Assembly: GCF_027594545.1 (NCBI RefSeq)
Contig: NZ_CP115160.1
Span: 4,212,501-4,276,500 of the forward strand
DNA: 64,000 bases
From: Algoriphagus sp. TR-M9
GTDB taxonomy: Bacteria; Bacteroidota; Bacteroidia; Cytophagales; Cyclobacteriaceae
Reading direction: 5' to 3'
Position numbers and translations under genes: made by a program. The notes below the pieces were generated by a model. It was not told where the DNA came from and did not search any database. It was given only the letters and a program-made list of their open reading frames with translations. Below, one piece after another: positions 37,611 to 46,019 of the stretch (positions within the stretch are counted from its first letter, which is position 1; each line of letters begins with the position of its first letter).

Positions 37611-37919
37611 TTAAACACATTGACTGACATTTTGGTGAGTACCTCCATTGATGACATTTTGAAAGCCATTTTGCTCCAAAATACTTTTTGCTTGACTGCT
37701 TCTATTTCCTGATCGGCAGAATACCACAATGTTTCTCTTTCCCTTGAATTTACCTAACTGGCTAGCTACGCTATCCAAAGGGATATTGACCGCGCCCTTC
37801 ACGCTTCCAGACGCAAACTCACCTGCTGATCTCACATCTACCAGAAATGCGCCTTCTTGGATTGCTTCTGACAATTTGGTATTGTCTGTAGTTCCGAATA
37901 TTGCTGAGAAAAAACCCAT
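37611..37919 (-). CDS. Single-domain rhodanese
   Basis: 102 residues, one rhodanese domain with the active-site loop FCRSGNRSSQAK (Cys about 71) and the FLVDVRSAGEF strand. No signal peptide, so cytoplasmic. It carries persulfide sulfur between thiols. The MBL/rhodanese fusion gene ends 12 bases upstream of its start, and the two probably act together in persulfide or sulfide handling. The C-terminus (GGTHQNVSQCV) is slightly shorter than usual. Confidence 0.9.
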   Translation of the reverse strand: MGFFSAIFGTTDNTKLSEAIQEGAFLVDVRSAGEFASGSVKGAVNIPLDSVASQLGKFKGKRNIVVFCRSGNRSSQAKSILEQNGFQNVINGGTHQNVSQCV

Positions 37920-37931
37920 ATCTATTTTTGT

Positions 37932-39326
37932 TTATTTAGTGACTATTTCATTTCCCAGGGCTTTCCATTCCTTCATTCCTGCGGAGTAATTCTTCACCTG
38001 ATCAAACCCATTTTTGCGAAGAAGTGAATAAGCAATAGCGGCACGATCCCCACTTTGACAGTGAATCAGGACTGGCTTGTTTTTACTGATTTTGTCCAGA
38101 TTATTTTCCAGCGTACCCACAAAAACATGATCCGCACCTGGCACATGACCAGTCTGGAACTCTGTGGTATTTCTCACGTCCACTACCTGCACTTCTTCTT
38201 TGCCAAGTAAATCCTTAAACTCCTCTAGGCCGATCAGATCTGCAGTTTGCAGCTCTTGGCCGAGACTAGAAACGTCCTCGATAAATCCATAGATATTATC
38301 CAGTCCGATTCTCATCAGCTTTCTGGTCAGATCCTCCATATCGCTTTCTTTGGCCACTAGGACAAACTGTTCTTGATAATCTAAAATCCAGCCTGCCCAG
38401 GTAGAGAAGGAATTATTTCCTTGAATATTGATACTTCCCGGCAGGAAGCCATTGGCGAAATCCACCTTATTTCGGGTGTCTATGACTTTCAGTCCATCTT
38501 GCTGTGCTTGGAGAAACTGATCTTTGCTCAGCTTGGTGTGCTTGGGTACTTCTACCAGAAGCGGTCTGTCCACCTTGTTCAGGTGCTTCATCATCGCAAA
38601 GTATTTAGGAGGTTCTGGCTGACCATCCAGAAGATAATCCACAAATCCCTTTTGGTCAGTAGCAAACTGAAAAGCCCAGCTTCTGATTTTCTCATATCCT
38701 ACAGTGGAGCTCGGAACGGATCCTAAAGCTTTGCCGCAGGCTGAACCTGCACCATGCCCTGGCCACACCTGCACATATTCTGGAAGCTCCGCAAAACGCT
38801 GTATGGATTCGTACATTTGCTTGGCACCCTGCTCTTGAGTGCCCGCTATTCCTGCTGCTTTTTCCAACAAATCCGGTCTGCCTACGTCACCTACAAACAC
38901 AAAGTCTCCCGTGAACACCATGACAGGATGATCCGTAGCCGGATGATCAGTCAACAAAAAACTGATACTTTCCGGTGTGTGCCCTGGCGTATGGAGCACT
39001 TCCAGAGAAAGGTTTCCTACCGTGATTTTATCCCCATGTTTCAGCCCTTCATGGTCAAATTCATATTGCCATTCGGCCGGGCCTTCATCTGATAGGTACA
39101 TCTTGGCCCCGGTCACTGCAGCCAACTCACGGGATCCACTTAAGAAATCCGCATGGATATGGGTCTCAGCGATGTGGGTAATTTTCATGTTGTTTTGCTT
39201 GGCGATCTCCAAGTACACATCCATATCCCGCTGGGCATCGATGACGATGGCCTCTCCTTTGGCTTGACAGCCAATAAAATAACTTGCCTGCGCAAGGGTC
39301 TTATCATATACGTGTTGAAAATACAT
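37932..39326 (-). CDS. Metallo-beta-lactamase fold / double rhodanese fusion (persulfide dioxygenase-like)
   Basis: 464 residues from the ATG at 39326; a longer frame from 39365 is unlikely. The MBL domain covers about 1-250 with metal motif ETHIHADFLSG, then GHTPESISF, FTGDFVFVGDVGRPDL and the WPGHGAGSACG segment, the pattern of ETHE1-type persulfide dioxygenases. Two rhodanese domains follow: the first (about 265-345) lacks the active-site Cys and appears inactive, the second (about 365-460) has HCQSGDRAAIA. The likely role is oxidising glutathione persulfide to sulfite. It forms a two-gene unit with the small rhodanese. Confidence 0.88.
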   Translation of the reverse strand: MYFQHVYDKTLAQASYFIGCQAKGEAIVIDAQRDMDVYLEIAKQNNMKITHIAETHIHADFLSGSRELAAVTGAKMYLSDEGPAEWQYEFDHEGLKHGDKITVGNLSLEVLHTPGHTPESISFLLTDHPATDHPVMVFTGDFVFVGDVGRPDLLEKAAGIAGTQEQGAKQMYESIQRFAELPEYVQVWPGHGAGSACGKALGSVPSSTVGYEKIRSWAFQFATDQKGFVDYLLDGQPEPPKYFAMMKHLNKVDRPLLVEVPKHTKLSKDQFLQAQQDGLKVIDTRNKVDFANGFLPGSINIQGNNSFSTWAGWILDYQEQFVLVAKESDMEDLTRKLMRIGLDNIYGFIEDVSSLGQELQTADLIGLEEFKDLLGKEEVQVVDVRNTTEFQTGHVPGADHVFVGTLENNLDKISKNKPVLIHCQSGDRAAIAYSLLRKNGFDQVKNYSAGMKEWKALGNEIVTK

Positions 39327-39528
39327 CTTCCTTGTTGTTTTAAATTCTACTTCAAAATTGAACATATCCTGCTTAAGGGTCAGGAACTTTTGTCACATTA
39401 AGGACTCAGGAGGGTATTTACTGGCTATTCTCATCGCTTTGGCGTAAAGCCCCTAGCTTTTTTTTAATTGGTATAGCGGCAAAATCCAATTCGCCTTAAC
39501 TTTCGGAGCGCATTTTACCCCCAACTTT

Positions 39529-42060
39529 ATGAGAAAACTGATACTTCTGAGCATTTTCGCTTTTTCGATCACCTTAAGCTCCTGGGCGCAGATCCAGACA
39601 CCCGAGCAGTTTTTGGGTTATAAGCCCGGTGATCGTTTTACCCCACATCACCGCATGGTCGATTACTTCGAGCATGTGGCGGCCAATAATCCAAACATCA
39701 AACTGCTACAATACGGAGAAACTAACGAGAAACGCCCACTACTGGTAGCGATCATTTCTTCCGGAGAAAACATGGCCAAAATCGAGCAAATCCGCGAGGA
39801 CAATTTGAGAAGGGCTGGCATCTTGGAAGGAGAGCCAACCACTTCTATTCCAATCAACTGGATGTCCTTTAATGTACATGGCAATGAAGCCGTGGGTATG
39901 GAAGCTGCCATTTCTACCTTCTATACCCTGGCAAATCCCGCCAATGAAACAGCTCAGCAATGGCTGAAAAACCAAGTAATCATCATAGATCCCTGCATTA
40001 ATCCTGATGGCCGTGACCGATATTCCAACTGGTATAACCAAAAAATGAATACCACACTCCAGCCGGATCTGCAATCCGTAGAGCATAACGAGCCTTGGCC
40101 GGGAGGACGTGCCAATCATTACCTTTTTGATCTGAACCGGGATTGGGCTTGGCAGGTCCAGGTCGAATCTCAACAGAGAATGAAGCTGTACAACCAATGG
40201 CTACCACAGCTACACCTGGATTTTCATGAGCAGGGAATCAATAACCCCTTCTACATGGCTCCTGCAGCGGAGCCTTTGCATGAGCAATTGACCGAGTGGC
40301 AGCACGAGTTTCAGGATATCTTTGGAAGAAATACGGCAAAATACTTCGATGAAGCTGGGCGTTTTTACTTCACCAAAGAGCGTTTTGACCTGCTCTATCC
40401 CTCTTATGGAGATTCATACCCCATGTTTAACGGTGCCATAGGAATGACCATAGAGCAAGGCGGTGGAGGCCAAGCGGGCATAGGAGGATATAATGCTGTG
40501 GGTGACACGGTGACCTTGAGCTATAGGATCGCCGGGCATTATACAGCAGCAATGTCTGCTGCGGAGGTCACCAGCCAAAATGCTGAAAAGCTTTTGGCAG
40601 AGTATGAGAAATTCTATAATGAAAATTCCTCTAATCCAATAGGTAAGTATAAGAGCTTCGTGATCAAAGGGGAGAGCAATCCGACTCAAGTGGGTAAGTT
40701 GCTGGAGCTGCTGGATAAAAATGGAATACAGTATGGCAAAGCGGGTTCCAAATCTGGCCTCAAAGGCTTTGCCTATCAAAGTGGTGAAGAAAAGTCATTT
40801 GCCACTACGGATCAGGATATCATCATCAATGCTTACCAGCCCAAGTCAGTGTTGACGCAGGTTTTCTTTGAGCCAAACCCAACTCTAAACGACAGCATTA
40901 CCTATGATATCACCAGCTGGGCATTGCCATACGCCTACGGCTTGGAAGCTTATGCAGTGGAAAACCGAATAGATCCGGCAGGGGCTTACCAGGCAGCGGA
41001 ATTTACAGCCAACCAAGTTGGTAATACCCCTGTAGCCTACATGGCTGCATGGGAAGGAACCCGGGACGTTGCTTTCTTGTCCGCATTGCTGAATGCCGGA
41101 ATCCGGGTGAAATACCCAGAATTTCCTTTCGAAGTGGAAGGTAAAAGCTTTGCTGCAGGATCACTTTTGATCACCAAAGGGGGCAACGAATATGTGGCCA
41201 ACTTTGACCAGAAAGTCACCGAGATCGCCAATAAATTCGGGGTGACATTAGCTACTACCATGAGCGGATACATGGATAAAGGAAAGGACTTTGGCTCCCC
41301 AAATATCAGAATCATCCAAGCCCCCAAAGTGGCGCTCATCGGTGGCTCAGGAACCAGCTCTTTGAATTACGGGGCTATTTGGCACTTTTTTGAGCAGGAG
41401 CTGAACTATCCCCTGGTCAATCTAGAGCTTGAAAATATAAGCCGGTATGACCTCAGCAAATACGATGTTTTGATCATGCCATCGACCTGGGGAGCAGGCT
41501 TATCTGCGTCAGCCATGGAGCATGTGACAGAATGGATTCGAGCAGGAGGGAAAATGATAGCCTTAGATGGTGCCGTAAATGCCTTTGCAAACAAAGAAGG
41601 CTTTGATTTGAAGACATTTGATACGGAGGAGGAAAAGGAAGCCGCCGAAAAAGAAGCTTCGGATTTGGAAAAAGAAGAGCGATTAGCTCCCTATCAAGAA
41701 GGAGAGCGAGTGGCGATTTCTGGTGGAGCCGCTGGTGCGATCTATGAGATCAGCATGGATGAAACTCATCCCCTTGGCTATGGTACAGGCGGAAAATACT
41801 ATACGTTGAAAAACAATTCTACCCGCTTCGCCTATTTATCCAAAGGGGTAAATGCAGGCATCATAGCTACTAATGAGGCCTACCGAACCGGATATATTGG
41901 ATACAAAATCAAATCCAAAATGGGCGAATCCATGGCAATTGGGACCGAAAGAGTAGGGAGAGGCCATGTGATCTACTTTGTAGATGATCCTATTTTCAGA
42001 GGTTTCTGGGAAGCTGGCAAACTTCTTTTGAGCAATGCGATCTTTATGGTAGGGCAATAG
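39529..42060 (+). CDS. M14-family zinc carboxypeptidase, secreted
   Basis: 843 residues, signal peptide ending SSWAQ (residue 20). The M14 domain covers about 25-340: zinc ligands in FNVHGNEAVG (His, Glu) and a later His in LHLDFHEQG, the Arg/Asn segment LFDLNRDWAW, and a catalytic Glu in MTIEQGGGG. Residues about 600-840 form a second domain beginning VALIGGSGTSSLNYGAIWHF, like a glutamine-amidotransferase-like fold, common in large Bacteroidota M14 proteins. The substrate is probably peptide C-termini; the second domain is uncharacterised. It is followed by a terminator at 42114. Confidence 0.88.
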   Translation: MRKLILLSIFAFSITLSSWAQIQTPEQFLGYKPGDRFTPHHRMVDYFEHVAANNPNIKLLQYGETNEKRPLLVAIISSGENMAKIEQIREDNLRRAGILEGEPTTSIPINWMSFNVHGNEAVGMEAAISTFYTLANPANETAQQWLKNQVIIIDPCINPDGRDRYSNWYNQKMNTTLQPDLQSVEHNEPWPGGRANHYLFDLNRDWAWQVQVESQQRMKLYNQWLPQLHLDFHEQGINNPFYMAPAAEPLHEQLTEWQHEFQDIFGRNTAKYFDEAGRFYFTKERFDLLYPSYGDSYPMFNGAIGMTIEQGGGGQAGIGGYNAVGDTVTLSYRIAGHYTAAMSAAEVTSQNAEKLLAEYEKFYNENSSNPIGKYKSFVIKGESNPTQVGKLLELLDKNGIQYGKAGSKSGLKGFAYQSGEEKSFATTDQDIIINAYQPKSVLTQVFFEPNPTLNDSITYDITSWALPYAYGLEAYAVENRIDPAGAYQAAEFTANQVGNTPVAYMAAWEGTRDVAFLSALLNAGIRVKYPEFPFEVEGKSFAAGSLLITKGGNEYVANFDQKVTEIANKFGVTLATTMSGYMDKGKDFGSPNIRIIQAPKVALIGGSGTSSLNYGAIWHFFEQELNYPLVNLELENISRYDLSKYDVLIMPSTWGAGLSASAMEHVTEWIRAGGKMIALDGAVNAFANKEGFDLKTFDTEEEKEAAEKEASDLEKEERLAPYQEGERVAISGGAAGAIYEISMDETHPLGYGTGGKYYTLKNNSTRFAYLSKGVNAGIIATNEAYRTGYIGYKIKSKMGESMAIGTERVGRGHVIYFVDDPIFRGFWEAGKLLLSNAIFMVGQ

Positions 42061-42112
42061 TAAGACGCTAGTAGTTAGACATAAGTATCAAGAAATCAGA
42101 TTTTAGAATCAA
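42061..42112. repeat. Purine-rich 'agac/tag' decaying repeat tract
   Basis: The bases between the M14 stop and its terminator read TAAGACGCTAGTAGTTAGAC, then TATCAAGAAATCAGA and on to TAGAATCAAGAC, a quasi-repeated AGAC/TTAGA pattern. Similar wording occurs at 10294-10330 (GACGGAAGACCGAAGAC, ACTTGAGACACAAGA). It resembles low-complexity intergenic elements of Cytophagales; function unknown. Confidence 0.35.
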
Positions 42113-42113
42113 G

Positions 42114-42144
42114 ACCAGCTGCTGAAAGGTGGCTGGTTTTTTTT
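42114..42144 (+). terminator. Rho-independent terminator after the M14 gene
   Basis: ACCAGC (42114-42119) and GCTGGT (42132-42137) with a T-run to 42144. Confidence 0.8.
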
Positions 42145-42268
42145 GTTTTATTCATTCTATTTTTTCATTTTGAAACAATATTATGCCTTTGAAGGAATTT
42201 CGCTTTACCACGCCCCTCATTGGCAGTATATTTCTCAAAATCAACCCCTTACCATTAGACCCAAAATC

Positions 42269-43927
42269 ATGAAAAACCAAAGACGCGAATTCTTCAAAAA
42301 AGTAGGCGTAGGAACTGCCGGACTTGGCCTGGCCGCCACGGTTCCCCTTTCTGCCCAAGGCCACGCCAATCCCAGCAAACAAAGTAATAGGCAGTTTCTC
42401 CAAATCGGCGATGATATTGCCATAGCCAATACCGATTCTGGGAAAATCCGAGGCTACATTCTCAATGATGTTTATACTTTTCTTGGAGTGCCCTATGGTG
42501 CCGATACCTCCGGAAAAAACCGATTTATGCCTCCCAAAAAACCAGAAAAGTGGGACGGAGTGAAGCCAGCTATCTGGTGGGGAAATACAGCTCCGCAAAT
42601 CATGGATAATCGTTACGCAAATGTAGATTATTCCTTTGCGGATCATTGGAATTACGACGATGTAAGCGAAGATTGCCTGAAGCTGAATGTATGGACCCCG
42701 GCACTGGACAGCAAAAAGAGACCGGTATTGGTCTGGCTGCATGGAGGAGGATTTACCAATGGAAACGGCATAGAACAAGATGGCTATCACGGAGAAAACA
42801 TCAGCAAAAACGGAGACATAGTTTTTGTGTCGATCAACCACCGGCTAGGCCCAATCGGCTTCACGGATCTCTCCGGAGTTGGTGGGGCCAAATATGCCCA
42901 TTCAGGAAATGTAGGCCAGCTCGACATCGTCGCTTCTCTGGAGTGGGTAAGGGAAAACATCGCCAATTTCGGAGGCGATCCCAACAACGTGACCATTATG
43001 GGCCAATCCGGAGGAGGAGCCAAAGTAACCGCCACCATGTCCATGCCTGCAGCTAAAGGGCTAGTGCACCGAGCCGTGCCATTAAGCGGCTCGATGATCC
43101 AGGCTACCCCTCAGGAATATTCCCAAAAACTGGGAGAATATGTCTTGAAAGAAGCAGGACTCAGCAGGGATCAAATTGACAAACTTCAGGAACTTAGCTG
43201 GAGAGAATATATCGATATAGCCAATAGAGCCCAGGAAAAAATGCGCAATGATCATCCCAATGCAGGTTTCCGAGGTGGCTTTAGCCCAGTGGCTGACGGA
43301 GTGAATCTCCCAAAAGGTGAGTTCTTTGCTGATCCAAATGGGCAAACGGCGGCTATTCCTATGCTGGTGTGTACTACTTTCCATGAATGGAACCCCACTC
43401 GAACTTCTCCCGAACTGGAAAAGATAGACTGGGCAGGCGTAGTGGAGCAACTCCATCCTAGATTCGGTGAGGCCTCTGAAAAAATTGTCAATGCATATCG
43501 CCAGGACTTCCCAGAAGCCTCGCCGGCAGATATTTGGGCCATGGTGCTATCCAACCGTCAAGGAGCCATCAATACCGCAAATGCCAAAGCCAAACAAAAA
43601 GCCCCCGTATATCTGGCATGGTTTGGTTGGGAGCCGCAGCTATATTCTGGCAGAATGAAAGCCTTCCACTGCATAGACATTTGCTTTTGGTTTGACAACA
43701 CCGATAGAATGTACACGCATACCGGAGGTGGGGATAGACCTAGGAAGCTGTCGCAGAAAATGTCCGCTTCGCTGCTTGCATTTATGAAAACTGGGAATCC
43801 CAATGCAGGAGCACTTCCGCAGTGGAAAGCATACACGCCATCGGGTGGAGAAACTATGATTCTGAACGACACTTCAGTCTTGAAAAATAAACCCGACGCA
43901 AATGGCTTAGCGGCATTGCAAGCCTAA
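42269..43927 (+). CDS. Type B carboxylesterase with Tat signal
   Basis: 552 residues from the ATG at 42269. The N-terminus has a twin-arginine motif (QRREFFKKVG) and hydrophobic stretch, so export of a folded enzyme by Tat is likely. Carboxylesterase family (PF00135) marks: GIRGY-like opening, SEDCLKLNVWTP, LVWLHGGGFTNGNG oxyanion hole, and the nucleophile elbow IMGQSGGGAKV, with GQSGGG replacing the usual GESAGG. The catalytic His is in FHCIDICFWFD. The substrate class is esters or amides of unknown identity. It sits between two M14 carboxypeptidase genes but has its own terminator. Confidence 0.9.
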   Translation: MKNQRREFFKKVGVGTAGLGLAATVPLSAQGHANPSKQSNRQFLQIGDDIAIANTDSGKIRGYILNDVYTFLGVPYGADTSGKNRFMPPKKPEKWDGVKPAIWWGNTAPQIMDNRYANVDYSFADHWNYDDVSEDCLKLNVWTPALDSKKRPVLVWLHGGGFTNGNGIEQDGYHGENISKNGDIVFVSINHRLGPIGFTDLSGVGGAKYAHSGNVGQLDIVASLEWVRENIANFGGDPNNVTIMGQSGGGAKVTATMSMPAAKGLVHRAVPLSGSMIQATPQEYSQKLGEYVLKEAGLSRDQIDKLQELSWREYIDIANRAQEKMRNDHPNAGFRGGFSPVADGVNLPKGEFFADPNGQTAAIPMLVCTTFHEWNPTRTSPELEKIDWAGVVEQLHPRFGEASEKIVNAYRQDFPEASPADIWAMVLSNRQGAINTANAKAKQKAPVYLAWFGWEPQLYSGRMKAFHCIDICFWFDNTDRMYTHTGGGDRPRKLSQKMSASLLAFMKTGNPNAGALPQWKAYTPSGGETMILNDTSVLKNKPDANGLAALQA

Positions 43928-43938
43928 GTGATCGAACT

Positions 43939-43969
43939 AAAGCGTAGAAGTGATACTTCTGCGCTTTTT
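43939..43969 (+). terminator. Terminator after the carboxylesterase gene
   Basis: AAAGCGTAGAAGT (43939-43951) and ACTTCTGCGCTTT (43955-43967), one mismatch, then a T-run. Confidence 0.85.
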
Positions 43970-44077
43970 ATTTTCAGGTTAAGCGCCTAGCGAACTTTCA
44001 AAAGAGTGAAAGGCTGCTTATCCCAAATGCGTAAGGTACTCCACCAATTTTTACGATATTTGAGCAAACACCTTACC

Positions 44078-45880
44078 ATGAAAAAACTATCATCCACCCT
44101 ATTTTTCATTCTATCCTTACTTTCTTTACCCATCGCTGCCATTGCTCAGGACATCATGCCTCCCTATTTGCCCTGGAATGGAAAAAGCAAGCAATTGATT
44201 GTAGAAAAATCAAACGAATGGGTTACTCCTTTTGAGCTCTCTGACGGCTTAGAGTCGCCCTCCTATGAGGAGACCATGATTTGGATAGAAAAACTGGCCC
44301 GTAATTCTGCCTATCTGGAAATCAATAGCATTGGCAAAAGTGAGCAAGGAAGACAAATCCAGCTGGTCATTGCTTCCAAAGATCAGGACTTCACAGCTGA
44401 AGAGTTATCCACATCCAAAAAACCTTTGATACTGTTCCAAGCTGGAATTCACGCAGGAGAAATTGACGGGAAAGATGCGGGGATGATGCTCCTGCGCGAT
44501 ATCACCCAAGGGTCTAAAATAGACCTCCTGGATCATGCCAACCTCCTTTTTATCCCAATTCTCAACGTAGATGGGCACGAAAGAAAAAGCGAATATGGTC
44601 GCGTAAACCAGCGCGGACCAAAAGTGATGGGCTGGAGGACCAATGCCCAAAACCTGAATTTGAACCGGGATTATACCAAATTGGAAACTGCAGGAGTCCA
44701 AGCTATAGCCAAAGTTATCAACAAGTACGATCCTGACCTGTATATCGACATCCATGTCACAGATGGAGCAGATTACCAGTATGATGTCACCTATGGTTTT
44801 GTGGAAACAGGAGGATATTCACCGGAGATTTCCAACTGGCTTTCTTCCCACTTCAAACCTGAAGTAGATGGAGCTTTGAGTGATCAGGGGCACATCCCAG
44901 GCCCACTGCTTTTTGCAGCCAATGGAGAAGACTTTACCGAAGGAAATATTGCCTTCTCATTTAGCCCTCGTTTTTCGCACACTTATGGAGACATCCGGCA
45001 CCTGCCTGCAATTTTGATTGAAAATCATTCCCTAAAGCCTTTTGAACAACGGGTTTTGGGAACGTATGTGTTTCTAGAACAAGCCATCAAAACTGTGGGG
45101 AAGCATTTCGCATCCCTTCAAAAAGCTATAGAATCTGATCAGAACCAAAGCATGGAGTCCGTGGTAGTGAAATATGCCTTCCGGGACACTCCGGCAGATT
45201 CCATGGACTTTTTGGGCATTGCTTCAAAGAAAGTAACCTCAGAAATCACAGGAAATGAATACGTGACATGGAAAGGCGAACCAATAACCCAGCAGGTACC
45301 AAGCTTGCTGATGGATAAAGCTTCCGCTTCAGTACCAGTGCCAAAAGCCTATTGGATCCCTGCAGAATGGAGTGAAGTAATCCATAAAATGGAGGAGCAC
45401 GGGATTGAAATGGAGGTTTTGGACGAGGCCAGGGAGATCCAACTGGAGTTTTCTAAAGTGGAAGAATTCAAAATGGTCAGTCAGCCATACGAGGGCCTGA
45501 TGCGCTTTCAGTCCTTTGAGCTGAGCAAATCTTACAGAAAAGTAAGGCTGCAACCCGGCTCGGTCCGTGTGAAAACCAAGCAGGCTTTGGGCGAACTAGC
45601 AGTGATACTATTGGAACCGGAGTCTGTGGACAGTTTTTTCCAGTGGGGCTATTTCAATAGCATTTTGTCCCAAACCGAGTACATGGAAACTTACATCATG
45701 GAACCTCTGATCTCCAAAATGCTCGCCGAAGATTCGGATTTGAACAAAAGATTTGAGGAAAAAAAAGCATCAAATGCCGACTTTGCGAAATCTCCACGCC
45801 AGATCTACCGCTGGTTTTATGAGCAAACGCCCTATTTTGATCAAAACTGGAAGGTAATTCCAGTGGGCAGGGAATGGTAG
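44078..45880 (+). CDS. M14-family zinc carboxypeptidase, secreted (second copy)
   Basis: 600 residues from the ATG at 44078 (MKKLSSTLFF), which gives a normal Sec signal ending AIAQD; the frame begins 24 codons upstream but without a signal. M14 ligands are in FQAGIHAGEIDG (His, Glu) and IDIHVTDGADYQYD (His), with NLNRDYTKLE and an ENHSLKPFEQR segment near the catalytic Glu. It is shorter than the 843-residue M14 protein and lacks its amidotransferase-like domain. It probably works on different peptide ends. Monocistronic with a terminator at 45897. Confidence 0.88.
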   Translation: MKKLSSTLFFILSLLSLPIAAIAQDIMPPYLPWNGKSKQLIVEKSNEWVTPFELSDGLESPSYEETMIWIEKLARNSAYLEINSIGKSEQGRQIQLVIASKDQDFTAEELSTSKKPLILFQAGIHAGEIDGKDAGMMLLRDITQGSKIDLLDHANLLFIPILNVDGHERKSEYGRVNQRGPKVMGWRTNAQNLNLNRDYTKLETAGVQAIAKVINKYDPDLYIDIHVTDGADYQYDVTYGFVETGGYSPEISNWLSSHFKPEVDGALSDQGHIPGPLLFAANGEDFTEGNIAFSFSPRFSHTYGDIRHLPAILIENHSLKPFEQRVLGTYVFLEQAIKTVGKHFASLQKAIESDQNQSMESVVVKYAFRDTPADSMDFLGIASKKVTSEITGNEYVTWKGEPITQQVPSLLMDKASASVPVPKAYWIPAEWSEVIHKMEEHGIEMEVLDEAREIQLEFSKVEEFKMVSQPYEGLMRFQSFELSKSYRKVRLQPGSVRVKTKQALGELAVILLEPESVDSFFQWGYFNSILSQTEYMETYIMEPLISKMLAEDSDLNKRFEEKKASNADFAKSPRQIYRWFYEQTPYFDQNWKVIPVGREW

Positions 45881-45896
45881 GTAGCTCGTATCTGAG

Positions 45897-45929
45897 GCCA
45901 CATCTGCAAAAGTTCAGGTGTGGCTTTTT
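45897..45929 (+). terminator. Terminator after the second M14 gene
   Basis: GCCACATCT (45897-45905) pairs with AGGTGTGGC (45916-45924), one G-U wobble, followed by TTTTT. Confidence 0.8.
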
Positions 45930-46019
45930 ACAGTTCAGTCAGGAAAATTGACGCTTCAGTCAGGTTGAATTTTTTCAACTTCGCAAAGCCTTCATATTCG
46001 GGTCAAACATTGATACGAT

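Noticed and set aside
37544..37729. Minus-strand 61-residue ORF past the rhodanese end
   Set aside because: It overlaps the rhodanese gene in another frame and has no motif.
42152..42841. Minus-strand 229-residue ORF
   Set aside because: It is antisense to the well-supported carboxylesterase gene and has no recognisable family.
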